Shown here: positions 23,780 through 39,859 of the stretch, piece after piece
Layout of the letters: each line of letters begins with the position of its first letter
Numbering within the stretch: position 1 is the first letter of the stretch
Origin: Bigelowiella natans CCMP2755
Lineage: Eukaryota > Cercozoa > Chlorarachniophyceae
Direction: 5' to 3'
NCBI GenBank assembly: GCA_000320545.1
Contig: ADNK01002807.1
Coordinates: 1-55,000 of the forward strand
DNA: 55,000 bases
The notes under the pieces: model-generated
Told to the model about the DNA's origin: nothing
The model's database searches: none
The model's input: the letters and a program-made list of their open reading frames with translations, nothing else
Translations under genes and position numbers: made by a program

Positions 23780-25473
23780 CTACTCTTTCGTGAGATAGTT
23801 TTGGAAGAATGCGTATCCTTCTTTAGGGCAATATGTTGGAATAGTGTGCCCACAACCCTTCACTGTTACCAATGAAATGCCATCCCATTCGTTGATCATA
23901 CCCGCAACATCTCCGTCAAGAAGCCATGGTCTGTACTTGCCCAAGTTCTTGCGACCAAGGCAATTCATCCATCGCTCCGTCCCCAAGAACGGCACTGCTG
24001 AATCTGCGGTACCAGAGACTACCCAGATCTTCCATTCAGGTGCCTTTGCGAAGAATTTTGGGAATAGGTTAGCAATGTTCTTCTTCTCACCGGCACTGCC
24101 TTGGTTGTACTGCCAATTATCCGGGAGTGAAGGCCAATGTCGAACACCGCTGCTGCTGTGGTTGCTTCTCTTTTGATACGTTACATTGTCGTTTCTTCCC
24201 CCCCCTCCTCCTCCAACATGGGCATGAATTGCTTTAAGCACTTCAGGGTAGTTCATATACTCAGGAGTAAGGTTGTTGATGCAAGGATCATATCCGTTAA
24301 TGTCCAATCCATATTTTCTTTCCATGTGTTTTAAAAAGGGGTGATGTTGGCGTTGTGCTAGCTTCATAGTTGTACTGAATTTAGAAGAAGCATTCCCAGC
24401 AGCAGCCTGGCAGGTCGTCACAAGAACATCATAGAAATCTAGGGGTTGGGGTAGCATCGAAATCGCAGCTGCCGTTGCATTGATGCAAGTCTCTGTGGGG
24501 TGTGTAAAATCAGTCTCGCACTCAGTGAAGAACTTCTCCCAACCACATGCATGACGTGCTTCCAAGTACTCCTTTGCTGGGATGAGGCCATGAGTCCACA
24601 TAAATGTTGTAAATGCGTACTCATTCACGTTGTAGTACCAGTCTGAGTTGATGCCGGGGTTCCCGATCAAGAATCCCCGCATATCAACATCATCAATTGG
24701 CTCATCAATCAACTTCTCCGCCAAGTTGGGGACATAATGGCCGCCATAGCTCTCCCCGGTAAGATAGAAAGGGTTCTTCTTGAAATCGGAGAACACCTCG
24801 AAGAACTTGCTAAGAAACTGGTGGCTCTCGTATGCAGACTGTTCATCGGTAATATTTTCATAGTTTTTGCCATCAGCTGAGAAGCTAAAACCGACACCTA
24901 GATGATAACAAGGAACAGGCACGGAGGATGATAGATGAGAGAGGATGTTTTCCATTATTCGTGTAGTTAACACCAAACATTCTAAATGCTGAATATGATC
25001 TGATGGCCATAATATTCTATGGTGGACGCTATCATTATTGAAAGTGTACTACCTGTTGGCATTTCAAGGTAGATAATGCTCGCATGCTGATTCCCACGAG
25101 TAATCGTAAAGCTTGGGTACCACAGCTCCTGTGCTTGAGTCTCTTTCCAACTGAAGGGGCCATGCTCCGTCCAAAATCCATAAGCCACACTGGAGGATCC
25201 AGGACCACCATTTGTCCAGAATGCCACTGGATCTGTCTTTGGATCATCCATGGACTCAACGAACCAGAAGAACATCTCCGTTCCAAAGCCATCATCCAGA
25301 GGCATGTAGCCTGCGTATTGCTTGAATGGCACTTCAGCATCCAGGCCAGGTAAGCTTTCGATCGCAAAATCGGAAGGTGACAGCGCTGTTGCCATCGACA
25401 AGGAAGCTGAGGCCATGAGGACGAAGGTGAACATGTTTCTTCCAAAGAAGGGGGGATGTGTGATTCGAGGCAT
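23780..25473 (-). CDS. Serine carboxypeptidase (peptidase S10)
   Basis: Secretory or vacuolar exopeptidase that removes C-terminal residues. Two exons: 25473-25053 and 24897-23780, with a phase-1 intron (25052-24898). Together they give about 510 residues, normal for the family. The N-terminus has a signal peptide (MFTFVLMASASLSMATA). Then come the S10 signatures: YAGYMPLD, FWTNGGPGSSSVAYGFWTEHGPF (given here only as a landmark: NGGPGSSS), GVGFSFS across the intron, and the catalytic Ser in TGESYGGHYVPNLAE. Near the C-terminus are VVSGTADSAVPFLGTERW (catalytic Asp) and VKGCGHTIP (catalytic His). All three triad residues are present. A Gly run near the middle (HVGGGGGGRND) is encoded by a GGA/GGG repeat. 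The start could be 25473 or the second Met at 25434, directly before the hydrophobic core. Confidence 0.95.
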
Positions 25474-25951
25474 GGTGGAGATTGTTCGATTCTTCAGGCG
25501 TGTATCGATTGATTGATTGCTGCTGATCGATGATGATTTAGACCATAAATTTACGATATCTGTCGCATGTATGATCACTTCAAATGGACTGTCTCTCGTG
25601 TATCGATTGGTTGCTGCCGATTGAGAACGATTTAGACCATAAATCTACGATACTTTCCGCGTATTTGATTACTTGAATGTAATTTTAACTTTGTTGTCGC
25701 AGTAGTAAATTCCGATGTTTTTAATAATAAATAGCAAGGTATGAACCTATTCTTATTTACCAGAAAGCAGCTTCGTGGATCGGCTTAAGGAGAAAAAGAA
25801 ACGGTGGGTATAAACTGGTACACTGAGCGTAAAAAATGAGTCGTAGAAATGTATTGCAATGTATTTTTCTTTTCCGTTTTTGTACGTTCACTTTCTTAGT
25901 CTGAAGTAATTTCTCGGAAATCTTACGCTGTATACAATTCAGAAGATTACA
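25474..25951. promoter_or_regulatory. Divergent promoter region between carboxypeptidase and XRN-La genes, with a duplicated ~80-bp module
   Basis: Two tandem imperfect copies lie at 25499-25580 and 25597-25674. Each begins CGTGTATCGATTG, has TTGCTGC, then GATTTAGACCATAAAT, then CTACGATA or TTACGATA, and ends GATCACTT or GATTACTT. The conserved centre suggests paired binding sites serving one or both genes. A C10 tract lies at 25962-25971, in the proposed first intron of the exonuclease gene. Confidence 0.55.
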
Positions 25952-26723
25952 ATGGTCTGTCCCCCCCCCCAAGTTACTAGTTTTGGCATCGTATGTTTCA
26001 AATTGGATATGGGTGCACACTTTTCTCTCAAATAATCCTCATGTGTTTTAATAGTACAAAGAATAATATATCATCATTGAGCCCCTACCCTCATTGCATG
26101 CGGTTTGTCACAGGGAGTTCCTGGATTATTTCCGTGGTTCAGAGAAAAATTCTCGCATCGAATCGTACCTCTACGCATTTATAAAGCCACAAATGAGGTG
26201 GGGGCTTGTGACTTGGAAGAGGAGAAAATAAGGTTGCAAATCCTCTCGTTATTATTCATGGATTTGGAAATAATAATTAGTTCCTCTCTGAAAACACTCT
26301 CCCATCCTGTTTGAATGACGGCAGTGGCGGTGACACAAAGCATGCGTGGGACTGCTTGCATCTGGATTTGAACGGATTCATCCATGTTGCTGCTGCAAAG
26401 GAGATGGAAGAAGCAGGCGCAGGTAAACAGTGGCACCGTACAAATACTTGGCCAGCAACGACGACACATATTCCTCCTCTCTTCGAGCCTATCAAACACC
26501 TTCTCCTTAACAATTGTTGATGTGATGGTATCGTGACAGTGGACAATCTGGAGCTGATATTTAGAAGAGTAGCGAAAGCCATCGAAGATTTGGTGCATTT
26601 AATCCGTCCTGCAATGCTTGTGTAAGCAGTCGTAGTAGCAGCAGCAGCAGCAGCAGTTGCGGAAGATAATATGATAGAAATAGTTGCTATAGAGTTCAGA
26701 TACGCGCACACACACACACATAA

Positions 26724-26776
<53 letters not shown>

Positions 26777-26816
26777 AAACACACACAATATCGATTTTGC
26801 TGCGAACGCTCATCAT

Positions 26817-26849
<33 letters not shown>

Positions 26850-27477
26850 CATTAATGACGACGACTTATGAAATAAATACTGACAAACATATAACCAAAC
26901 AATGCTTCCAGAAACCTTGCCATGGATGGGGTAGCACCACGAGCCAAGATAAATCAGCAGAGGGCAAGGAGATACAAGTCCTCGGCTGAAAAGCAGAAGA
27001 AATTCAAACTATTTGAAATGGAGGGAAAAAATAGTAATGAGGAGAAACAAGGAGAAGAAACAACGAATCCTCGATTCTTCGACTCTAACGTGATATCGCC
27101 GGGGACTGAATTCATGGAGCTTCTTTCTGTGTAATTGATGTGTTGCATGATGGTAGAGGATACCCTTCTCAGTGAAGAATTAATGAAGAATAACGACTTA
27201 TTATCATCCCAGCGATTCATTCATTCTAGGTACTTGAGATATCATTTCTCCGCAAAGAATGCAAATTTATCTCCATTTCTTCAATCTTTGGTGGTGGTAT
27301 TCTCTGATGCACGTGTACCTGGAGAGGGAGAGCACAAGATCCTGGCGTTTGTACGTTCTCAACCAGCAAATCTGCGGCATCTTATTGTGGGTGATGATGC
27401 TGATTTGCTCTTGTTGGGTATTACTACTTTCAATTACATATCATTGACCTGAATATGTAACACACACACACACACAC

Positions 27478-27528
<51 letters not shown>

Positions 27529-29377
27529 ATGTCTGTAAAAAGGAATGGCATGCCGCAAGAGAGCTCCTCGATTCACGATCTTGCGATCCATGAATCGCAA
27601 TAAGAACAACAGCAGCAGCAAGAAGACCGAGTACTCCGTGATAGATGTGCCAGGAGTCGTGGAAGACCTCAAAAACAGGCTTTATGCTCAACTAAAGAAG
27701 CAAATGTCTTATGATAGTAAAAAGAACAACAAGAATAAATCTCTTCTGAATAAAGTGAGCAACCCCAAGAGTGCTGGAAGCAGTAGCAGTAGCAGTAATA
27801 ATAGAAGTGAAGATGGGGGGGGTAACGCAAGCAATGATGAGAAATGTATTTCTGCACCATCATCGCCATCATCATCATTACTATTATTGTCGGAGATTGA
27901 CAAAGAAAGACTAGTCGATGATTTGATATACCTTGCAAGCCTTGTTGGAAACGGTAGTAAGTAGTTAGTAGCAAACTATACGGCGGATTAATAAATGATG
28001 GCCAGACTACTTCTTTACAAAAACTACAACTAGATTGTGACTTCTGTACAAAACAATAACCATTGCCATCATCTTGGCCATTGTCGTTACGATCATCAAT
28101 CATCAATCATCATCGCCCCAACACATGAAATGTGCCTCACTAACATAATGCTGAACTTAACTTCTGATTTATATCCAGATTTCCTTCCGAGCTTACCGGC
28201 CAGCAACATATTTGATGGAGGCTTAGATTTGGCTATTGAAGCGTACATAGATCACTTGTCTAAATCATTGAGCAGCAGCTGTATACGATCGAGAACATCA
28301 TCTGCAGCCAAAGATAAAATAGGGTCATTATCCATCGCGGAGAGAATATGTACATTGTGTACTCTTCCGCCTTTATTTATATGATGATTTCCATACGATC
28401 ATTATCACGATAATAGCCATTTTCATCGCTATCATCATCATCATCATCATCATCATGCTCTATTTCTTCCTTATACTTCTTTAACACGTGCTGCAGGTAC
28501 CTAACAAACTCAAACTACTCGCCATCATCATCATCGTCGTCGTCATCATCAGCAGCGCTTTCTCCTTCTTGCTGTATCAACGGTGGGAATGTGAAGAAAG
28601 TGCTTGCAACTTTGGCGTCCATTGAACATGTGATGATCGAGAAAAAATGGTCAAAATCCATAAGATACTCTGGCAGCAAAGGGACTAGAAATGGGGGGGG
28701 GGGTAAAGACTCGCAGCAAAAAAAGAAGCTTGAAGATATGTGGAGAGACGCTATCTCAGAAGAGGTGATGCTCATCAATAATTCATCATCTTCTCCAGTA
28801 CTAAAACAATAGTGCTAAGGTTGGCGGCGGTGTGTAATGATATCATCATTACTACCATCATCATCATCATCATCATCATCATCATACCCAGCAGTAATGA
28901 TGAGAATATTCATACAAATTGTCACTTCTGCTACCAACAGGCTGAAGCAATGGGAGATAACACGGCCGCATCCCTCGCAGGTTTGGCAGACGACGACATC
29001 AACGTTGCGTGGGATCTTGCGAAGAAACGAGCGGAAGAGAACAAATCAACCCTTGCCTTTTACCAGAAACACCCAGAATACCTTCGACTTTACTACGATG
29101 CTGATCTTGCTACTCCTCCTTCCAGGAGTAGTGGTAGCAGCAGCAGCAGCAGCACTGAGGATGGGAAGATCATGAGCAGCATCAATGACTTCAAGGACAA
29201 ATGGGGATGGAGATGGCAGTAATAATATTCATAGTGAATAAAAATAAGAATCATGATAGCACAACCATAATCGTTGGCACGGTAGAAGGTCAGGAGCTGG
29301 GTTGTTTGTGCGTAGTGAGTGAACGGCTGCATGCGCCAAGAGAGAGCACCTTTTCTCTTCGATGTGAGATAGTATTA

Positions 29378-29413
<36 letters not shown>

Positions 29414-29455
29414 TGGGGAGGGGACGATGACGCAATTTTCCTTAAAACACACACA

Positions 29456-29501
<46 letters not shown>

Positions 29502-30573
29502 CACACATACACACATACACAAGGTACTACCTGCTGAAAGTGGCTCAATATGAGGGATTGGACGCTGTCAGTGCTATGGGGAAAGCTTACGCAGCAGGAC
29601 TTGCTTTTGTGTATCATTACTACTTCAGAGGAGTCCCTGCATGGAGCTTTCACTACCCGTATTATGACTAACATCACCTACCTTCTACTACAACATTTTA
29701 TGCTTCTATTCATTGATCGTATCAGCGATTATATAATTGCGGGTGTGCTCGTTTACTAGGTTCCACTATGCGCCATTGACCATTGATTTGGCAAGCACAC
29801 CGAAGAGTTATTTTAACCCTCAATGGAGTAGTTGTTGTGATAATGAGAAACAAGAAGAAGGAAAGCAAGAATATGCGCGAAAATGTGGTAATCTTGACTC
29901 TACCACCCACTCCAATATGACGATGGCAACGAAGCGAAAAGAGCTGAAGAATTTACTGAATGGAGAGGTGGTGGGAGATATGAAAAGTGCAATGTCACGA
30001 ATAATGGCAAGAGCATTAACATCGTCATCATCGTCATCATCATCATCATCATTGAGAATCAAAGGAAAAGGGCGAGAGGGGGAGAAAAAGGAACTTCTTG
30101 CTAGTCCCCCCCCTCCTCTACCGAGCCATTATGAGCCACTATTCAACTACTCATCACGGACAGAGAAAGATCGATTTGATGTTGATGATGATAATGATGA
30201 TGATAAAAGCAGCAGCACTGCGAGTATGGTTATCACGGGTAAGGCAGGGTCTCCCATCCCACCGTTAGTGCAGCTCCTTGCTATTCTGCCACCTGCTAGT
30301 GGGCATGCCCTCCCAACTCCTCTAAGAGCATTGCAAGATGTTGGGACCTTTTCCGATCTTCATGGCAACCAGTTTTATCCTTCTCTTGGCAAGCTAACAA
30401 ACCTCACAGATGTCATGGGAGAACCTGAGAGGTAGTAGCAGTAGCAGTAGCAGTAGCAGTAGCAGTAGCAATGATACAGTAGCAAGCAGTGTATAGAGAC
30501 ATGTGGCAGTCGATGTGCTCAGCAGTAGCAGCAGTAGCAAGATCCATGTTCAACAAACCATTGCTCATACCAT

Positions 30574-30621
<48 letters not shown>

Positions 30622-30683
30622 GAGAAAAGGAACACCGTCGCAACCACTGAGATAACGTCATCCTAATCATCATCTTTGATGAG

Positions 30684-30718
<35 letters not shown>

Positions 30719-31110
30719 CAATTAGTACACACTAATGTTCTTCCATGCATCCATCCTTAGGCCGTGGCTTTGGGTTGTGCGGCTGCCGTTCCTTCCGCTT
30801 TATGGTCTCTGTAAGGCGGTTGATGAGCTAGAATGCTTGTTCACGGCGAAGGAGAAGGCCCGGAACATGGCAGTTCTATCCCCTTTTGTGATTCGGTTTC
30901 CCCTCAGAAAGAAGCTGCTGTTGGCCGAGGTGAATGATGATGATGATGATGATGATGATGAAGAGGAGGAGGATAAGAAGGAAGAAGAAGAAGAAGAAGA
31001 AGCAGTAGGAGGAGGTAAATGGTGGAAGGTGCTATTCTCAAGAAGAGGACTGCTACTACAGGGAGGAGCTGTGGTGATAGCAGCAGTAGCAGCAGCAGCA
31101 TTAAAGATCA

Positions 31111-31147
<37 letters not shown>

Positions 31148-31486
31148 TAAAAAGGCATTAGCAGTTGGGGGTCTTGCAGGCGTTGTAGGTGTTGTGGGAA
31201 TAAGATCGCTTATTCTTGGATTATTCGGTACCAAAACGCCAAGCGAGAAGGCTGCATCATTGCCACCCGGTTGGCATGGTACTCATATGGTACTATTACA
31301 CTTTCAATCGATGCTTCTGGGGAAATTTTTCCGTCCACTATCATGCTCCTCCTCCTCATCATCATCATCATCATCATCATCACCATTAGAGGTGGCAATA
31401 GCAGAAGCTGGAAAAGAAGGCTGGTACCAGTTTGAATGCAGCCCCACCGCAACCCAGATTTCTCACCCCTCATCATCATCATCATC

Positions 31487-31517
<31 letters not shown>

Positions 31518-32328
31518 CCTACAGCAGCAACGGATGGAAAAGGGGTAGTAATAAAAGGGGAGGGAACTGGAAAGACTCCTTCAAAAAATTCAAAGTCTCA
31601 TCATTATTCTAAGAGGAACAGCCATAGCTTCAGGAAAAGAAGGGGGGGGAGGGGTCGTAAATGTCCTTCCCTTTACTCACTGAGAAAGGAGGCACACTAC
31701 CGTGCAAGGTGGGTGTTCAAAATGCATTTCTTATTCAACAACTAAGGAATAGAGAAGACAATTAGCAACATCATGATCAACAACATTAGAAAAGTTTATG
31801 CGTAATTCGTATTACATCTTAAAAAGAGAGGAAAACCGGAACAACAACCGAGCATAACACACATTCTATTTGTTGCGTGATTGTATCAGGCCGTTGCAAC
31901 AACAGCTTCGCGAGCAGATAGAGTTTTACTTTGGCGACTCGAATTTCTCACGGGATCGATTCCTGCAATCCAAGCAAGTTGCGACCACCTCTTCAATAAT
32001 AGACAGAAAGCTAGTAAACATGGGCGATGATGCCAAAAACATCGGCACGGTAGGAGTTGATCATGGTGAGAAGGAAGGTGGCCAAGGTTCTACAGCTGTT
32101 AAAGAAAATAAGACGACGACACGCATGGAAACCGATCCAGTAAACCCACACATTGGAACAGGATGGATACCGATCGCTGAGATAATGCAATTTAACCGAT
32201 TGCGTATTATCTTAGCACAAGTACCAGAGCGTGAGAACCGAGACTTGGTGTCAGCTTCCATCAGGGAATCTTCTGTGGTCATTGCCTCAGAATGTAAGAA
32301 TTATCTGCGCCGTAGAGTCGCTGTGTAG
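25952..32328 (+). CDS. XRN-family 5'-3' exoribonuclease fused to a C-terminal La motif
   Basis: Degrades 5'-monophosphate RNA. The likely first coding exon is the lone ATG at 25952-25954, spliced to GVPGLFPWFREKF (26114-26232), the universal XRN MGVP start. Next: CLHLDLNGFIHV (26325-26422); 26540-26621; AMDGVAPRAKINQQRARR (26912-27130); FSDARVPGEGEHKI and GDDADLLLLG (27230-27417); GMACRKRAPRFTILR (from 27543); NDFLPSLPASNIFDGGLDLA (about 28179); GLDAVSAMGKAY...FRGVPAWSFHYPY; FHYAPLTIDLA; LLAILPPASGHALP; then the PWLWVVRLPFLPLY exon with EKARNMAVLSPFVIRFP. The last exon joins in phase (AG|G) and encodes QIEFYFGDSNFSRDRF and GWIPIAEIMQFNRLRII, a full La-type winged helix with a ~70-residue insert, ending at 32326-32328. 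No CCHC knuckle is seen. Two hydrophobic stretches (31046-31230), poly-Ala, poly-Ser and poly-Asp runs are also present. Confidence 0.88.
26728..27522. repeat. (AT)n, (GAT)n and (CA)n(AT)n tracts in XRN-La introns
   Basis: (AT)n 26728-26775, (GAT)n 26817-26849, (CA)n 27461-27478 followed by (AT)n to 27522. All are intronic by the exon model. Confidence 0.85.
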
Positions 32329-33178
32329 CACATAGTATTAATGCAATCTGGGACAGCAGAGACGCCCACCTTACGATATTTCGCCAAAGCAGTCTTGACG
32401 AACTTGATGACCAATTAAATCTATTGTTCAATGGCGTTGTCCAATGACGCTAATCCATGCTAGACATGTTGTGTATTTATGCGCGCATAACGTACAACGC
32501 TTCCCTGCACGCATGGGCTTGTCTGGCCATGATTCACTTTCAAATTGACTGACAACAAGTAAATGCGGGATCCACGTGCATTGTACGTTTTTGTTTGGAC
32601 TGTACGCTAGTACCTAGAGTACGTGCTAGTGCAACTGATCGATGTGTGTTTGCACGTCGCTGCTACGACAGTAGCCACGTATGGCCTCACGACAATCATG
32701 GCTCATTGCATCTGGATAGCTAGCTGCAATAGTGCATTAGATCAATGTAATGAATGTTTCAAAAATTTTAATCGTCAGCCTAGTTGAGCATGCTGAACGG
32801 CGGTGGTGCTTGTGATCAAAGCGAGATGCATGGTGGGGCGCGCTTAGTCTTTGTAGGCGTTACTTGTTGTCACCAAGCATGTACAGAATCGAATTGGCCG
32901 CACGTGCATGCTTGATACCACACTAGCACGACCGATAGATTGTGAAAATCTTGTTTTTTAATATTTGAACTTTGACGACTTACAAATGTGTGTTAAAGAG
33001 GAATTAACTAATAAATCGGAAGCTTTTAGTGAACATTTCTTGTCCAGAGGTGTAGAATACAGAATATGCATCCACCTTATGAAGACTGGCGTTCCATAAT
33101 TCTCGCAAAAGCTACGTGCAGTAGTAGCTCAAAGGAAATTTTAAGAATGACGTTGCCGGATTGATGAGACCTATCCAA
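32329..33178. other. Convergent intergenic island E
   Basis: This lies between XRN-La (+) and carboxylesterase (-). Palindromic words include CATGCTAGACATG near 32456, GATAGCTAGCTGC near 32710, CACGTGCATGC near 32901 and GCGCGCATAACG near 32480. It has no microsatellites and no gene-like frame. Confidence 0.65.
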
Positions 33179-36160
<2,982 letters not shown>

Positions 36161-36644
36161 TATTTCTGGATGGCCTGCGTTGCAGGAGTGCTGTTTAAAA
36201 GGCAGAGAAGCAAAGTAAGCTATCCATTTGGTCATGATGTACACACTACTACGGTGAAAAGCCATAAAGCATCCACCCACCCACCCTTAATGGTTGAATG
36301 AATGATGTTACACAGCACTTTTCCTTGAAATAATAATAATAATGCCTACGACAGAGAATCATCGTCAATAACTCCTAAGAAACAATGCCATTTTCATCAA
36401 AATCAACAAAGAGGTGGTTTCAGCCTCTAAGTAATCTCCTAATCTCTACATAATCTCCAAAACTGTGGCAGAATCTCTTTTTTTGTTCCTGGAGCATAGC
36501 ATGTTGTCCTCTTTTTCATGTATCATGCATTTTGCGCCTAAATTCAATGTCGCAGGGACGAAAAAGAATGGCATTTTAGGTGAGGAAACACGTGTACCCC
36601 ACTACGCCTCATCAGATCACTCTCCTGATCAGCATCGAAAAGTG
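36161..36644. promoter_or_regulatory. Divergent spacer between carboxylesterase and HCAR-like genes
   Basis: About 480 bp. The reading frame of the HCAR-like leader stays open upstream to about 36465, with in-frame ATGs at 36501 and 36528, so part of this may be 5' coding sequence. No duplicated motif was found. There is a short (AAT)n at 36332-36343. Confidence 0.4.
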
Positions 36645-37132
36645 ATGAGGGGGAGGCACGCGATGCGTTTTGCGTTTGTAGTAGTTGCTGCCTTGCTTTT
36701 AGTTGCCAGCATCTCCCTGAGATCAGTACCCCCGCTCCGATCCGCAAAGATCGGGGCCACCACCACAGTAGTCGCAAGCAGTTCAAGATCATTCGTGAGC
36801 ATGAAGAGAGGATCCTTAAGTGGTGGTAGCAGAAACTTGCCCTTCTTTGTCAGCACAAAATACCAGGAAGGAGATAATGAAAAAGGAGGACCTATTCGGT
36901 AGAAGTAGTAGTATTGTAGTAGTCACACATAATTCCAGAGGGAGGAGTAGGAGGAGGAGGGACGGTCATCATCAGCGTTAGGGAGGGATTGTGCTTAGTC
37001 ACAACACGATAACAATTGAAGGTCCCACGTTTATTATTATTATTATCCTCGATTGATCACGTTTATTAGAGACTGGAGGAAAACATCACGGCCAATCAAA
37101 CCAGGAGGTAAAAATATATGACTACGATATTT

Positions 37133-37165
<33 letters not shown>

Positions 37166-37596
37166 ATCAAACTGATAGTGTGCACGATATTCGAATAATT
37201 GATGATTGTCACGAATGTAAAATGCTAGGAACATATCCTGCGAAAGAGCATTGCAGTCAATGTGGGCTATGTGACACGTACGTTGTTTAGTACACATTAT
37301 TATGAATAATATGCAGTATCCGGTAGTAGGATTGGAGACTAAGTAGTGGATACCAACAGCGATAGAAATGGTTGTGTATCGATTCTATGTACTATCATTT
37401 GAGAACTCTCTGGAAGTATTGCTGTCTTGACACAGCCATCACTCATATATCTTATTACTACAGTTATTATATTGCTCATGTAAAGGAGGCTTGTGCGTTT
37501 TTGGGAGGTAGAAGTACCTATCTATATACCTACTGCTACAAGTTTGGTGCTGGTGGTGGGGGTAGGGTTGGGTACATACATAATAGCCAAGAGTGT

Positions 37597-37642
<46 letters not shown>

Positions 37643-38486
37643 TAGGAGCAGGAGGAACAAGCTGCCCGTGAATCAGAATAGCGGTATTACAATAATCGCA
37701 AAAGGAAGGATTGAAAAACAACAACAGCCTTTCTTGGGTGTCTTCTACTAGTCGCCTCCGTAGTAGTGACATCATCTTGTTGTTGGTTTGCTATAGATGG
37801 AATGTCTAAGGTGGAAAAGCTAGAGGCAGGAGTGCATGGAAGAAAGAGAGGTATTCTTCCTTCAGTTCATCATTACCATCATCGCCACCATCTTCTTTTT
37901 CTTTCTCTTCTAAAACTCGAAGAATGCTTCTGCTGCTGATGTTGATTAGATGAATATGATGGCAACACTGTCAACCTTATTTTTCACAAAAAAGTTTTGA
38001 TGTTGATCTGTGCAGCCAAATATTGTATTTTATGGTTTACGACATGAAAGTTTGGCAAAGTAGCCTCGATTGCATTGAGGCATGATATTCGCCTTTTTTT
38101 TGTATCTATCGTCACTAGATATGGCCGACATGAATCAAGTACACTTTGGGGTGTACGACGACATCATGTGAGTAGTATCTAGTGTGTGTGTGTGTGTGTT
38201 TGTGTGTGTGTTTCTACACTGCCATACCCACGGTTATTAGCAGTACTATCAGTGAATTTGTGATCATTGTTTACTTGATGGTTGACGTCATTTGATGTGC
38301 TAAAACTACAACTACTATGACTATTACTGCTACTCGTCATCAGATATGCACGGAAAAAGCAGCCTCTACCTGGGGCGCAGTGGACGGGTAAATGTTGATA
38401 TATATGATATTATTGTGCAAGCAGCAGCAGCAGCAGCAGAGCATTAACGCATCTTGAAACATGAATCAACGACGAAAAGAAGAAGA

Positions 38487-38524
<38 letters not shown>

Positions 38525-39824
38525 GTTTTAGCTTGAAGACTAGGGGGGGGGAGGGTTGCTCCTTTTTGGTTTTTCCTATCTCTTCTTCTTCTTCTTGATG
38601 TGTTTCTCTATATCTTCTTCGTTCATTGCAGGTTGATTCAATTTCTAAATAACATCATATAATTTTAGGGATTGTCACGTCTGTTGCTATGCAAATGCTT
38701 CAGTCAGGCAAAGTTGACGGGGTAAGTTATTAGTACTTGATTGTTAAATGAAGATGGAGATGCATAATGCACTTGATATCAATGCTAATTATTACTACAC
38801 GCACACCAAGTTAGTGGTGGTGAGAAGACCTCCTCCTTCTCCTCCTCTTCCTCCTCTTCCTCCTCTAATTGTTCTATTGCCGTCGAAGCTGCTATCAGCA
38901 TTGAATATTGGATAAAACCCTTCTATAAACATGAACTTCTTCTTCTTCTGCTTCTTCTTCTTCTTCTTCTTCTTCTTCTTCTTCTTCTTCAACTACTACT
39001 TCTTCTTCTTCTTCTTCTTCTTCTTCAACTTCTTGTTGTCGTTCTGATAACATGTTGTTACTATGTTAAGGTTGTTTGCGTCCAGAGCCAAGATAATGAC
39101 CCAATGGCCCCTAAACCGATTCTTGCCACTTCGGTTCTAGCTCATACCCCTAACACCACGCGATTATATTGTTGATACTAAATACACAACGCAACATAAC
39201 ACAACAAAATAATATTCATATTCTGTCTAAGTAGATATGCGCGCGCGCGCGTGTGTGTGTGTGTGTGTATGGGTGTGGGTTGCAAGAGTGTGCAGCATAA
39301 ATGTTGGTGCATCTTTATTTCATATGATGATGTTTGCATTTTAATGTGTGAGTCGCCATCGTTGCGCTGAAAGAGTATTCACCTATACCACACATAATAT
39401 ACATAATATACATAACATGATATACCTAATCTGACTACTACTACCAGGTGGAAGAGGTGTTGGCTTCACGTGGAGTTAAACCTTGCCTCTCACCGAATCT
39501 AAGCGTATTAGATGAAGTGATAAATAACCACATTTCACAACATATTATATACCATAGAGATGATAGTGACAAGTGCATAGTTGTCCTATTGCCATTCCTC
39601 TTTCTTGCTTCCTCTTCTTCTTCTTCTTCTTCTTCTTCTTCTTCTTCTATTCTTCTTCTGCTACTACTACAACTACACAACAACAACAACTACTACTACT
39701 ACTGCTACTACTACTACCACTAAATAGTAAAAGTATTAATGATGATGAAAACACAAAACAGGTGGAGAAGAAAGGGATTAAAAGTCTGCTGTTTATCGGA
39801 GTCGGTTGCTCGGTAGATGCCACC

Positions 39825-39859
<35 letters not shown>

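Noticed and set aside
24898-24976. Extended start of the carboxypeptidase second exon (ATG at 24976)
   Set aside because: It lies in the intron; the first exon joins in phase at 25053/24897 and restores the GVGFS motif.
27709-28106. Minus-strand frames within the XRN-La gene rich in Leu/Tyr/Cys
   Set aside because: They are the reverse reading of Ser/Asn-rich coding repeats and intron repeats.
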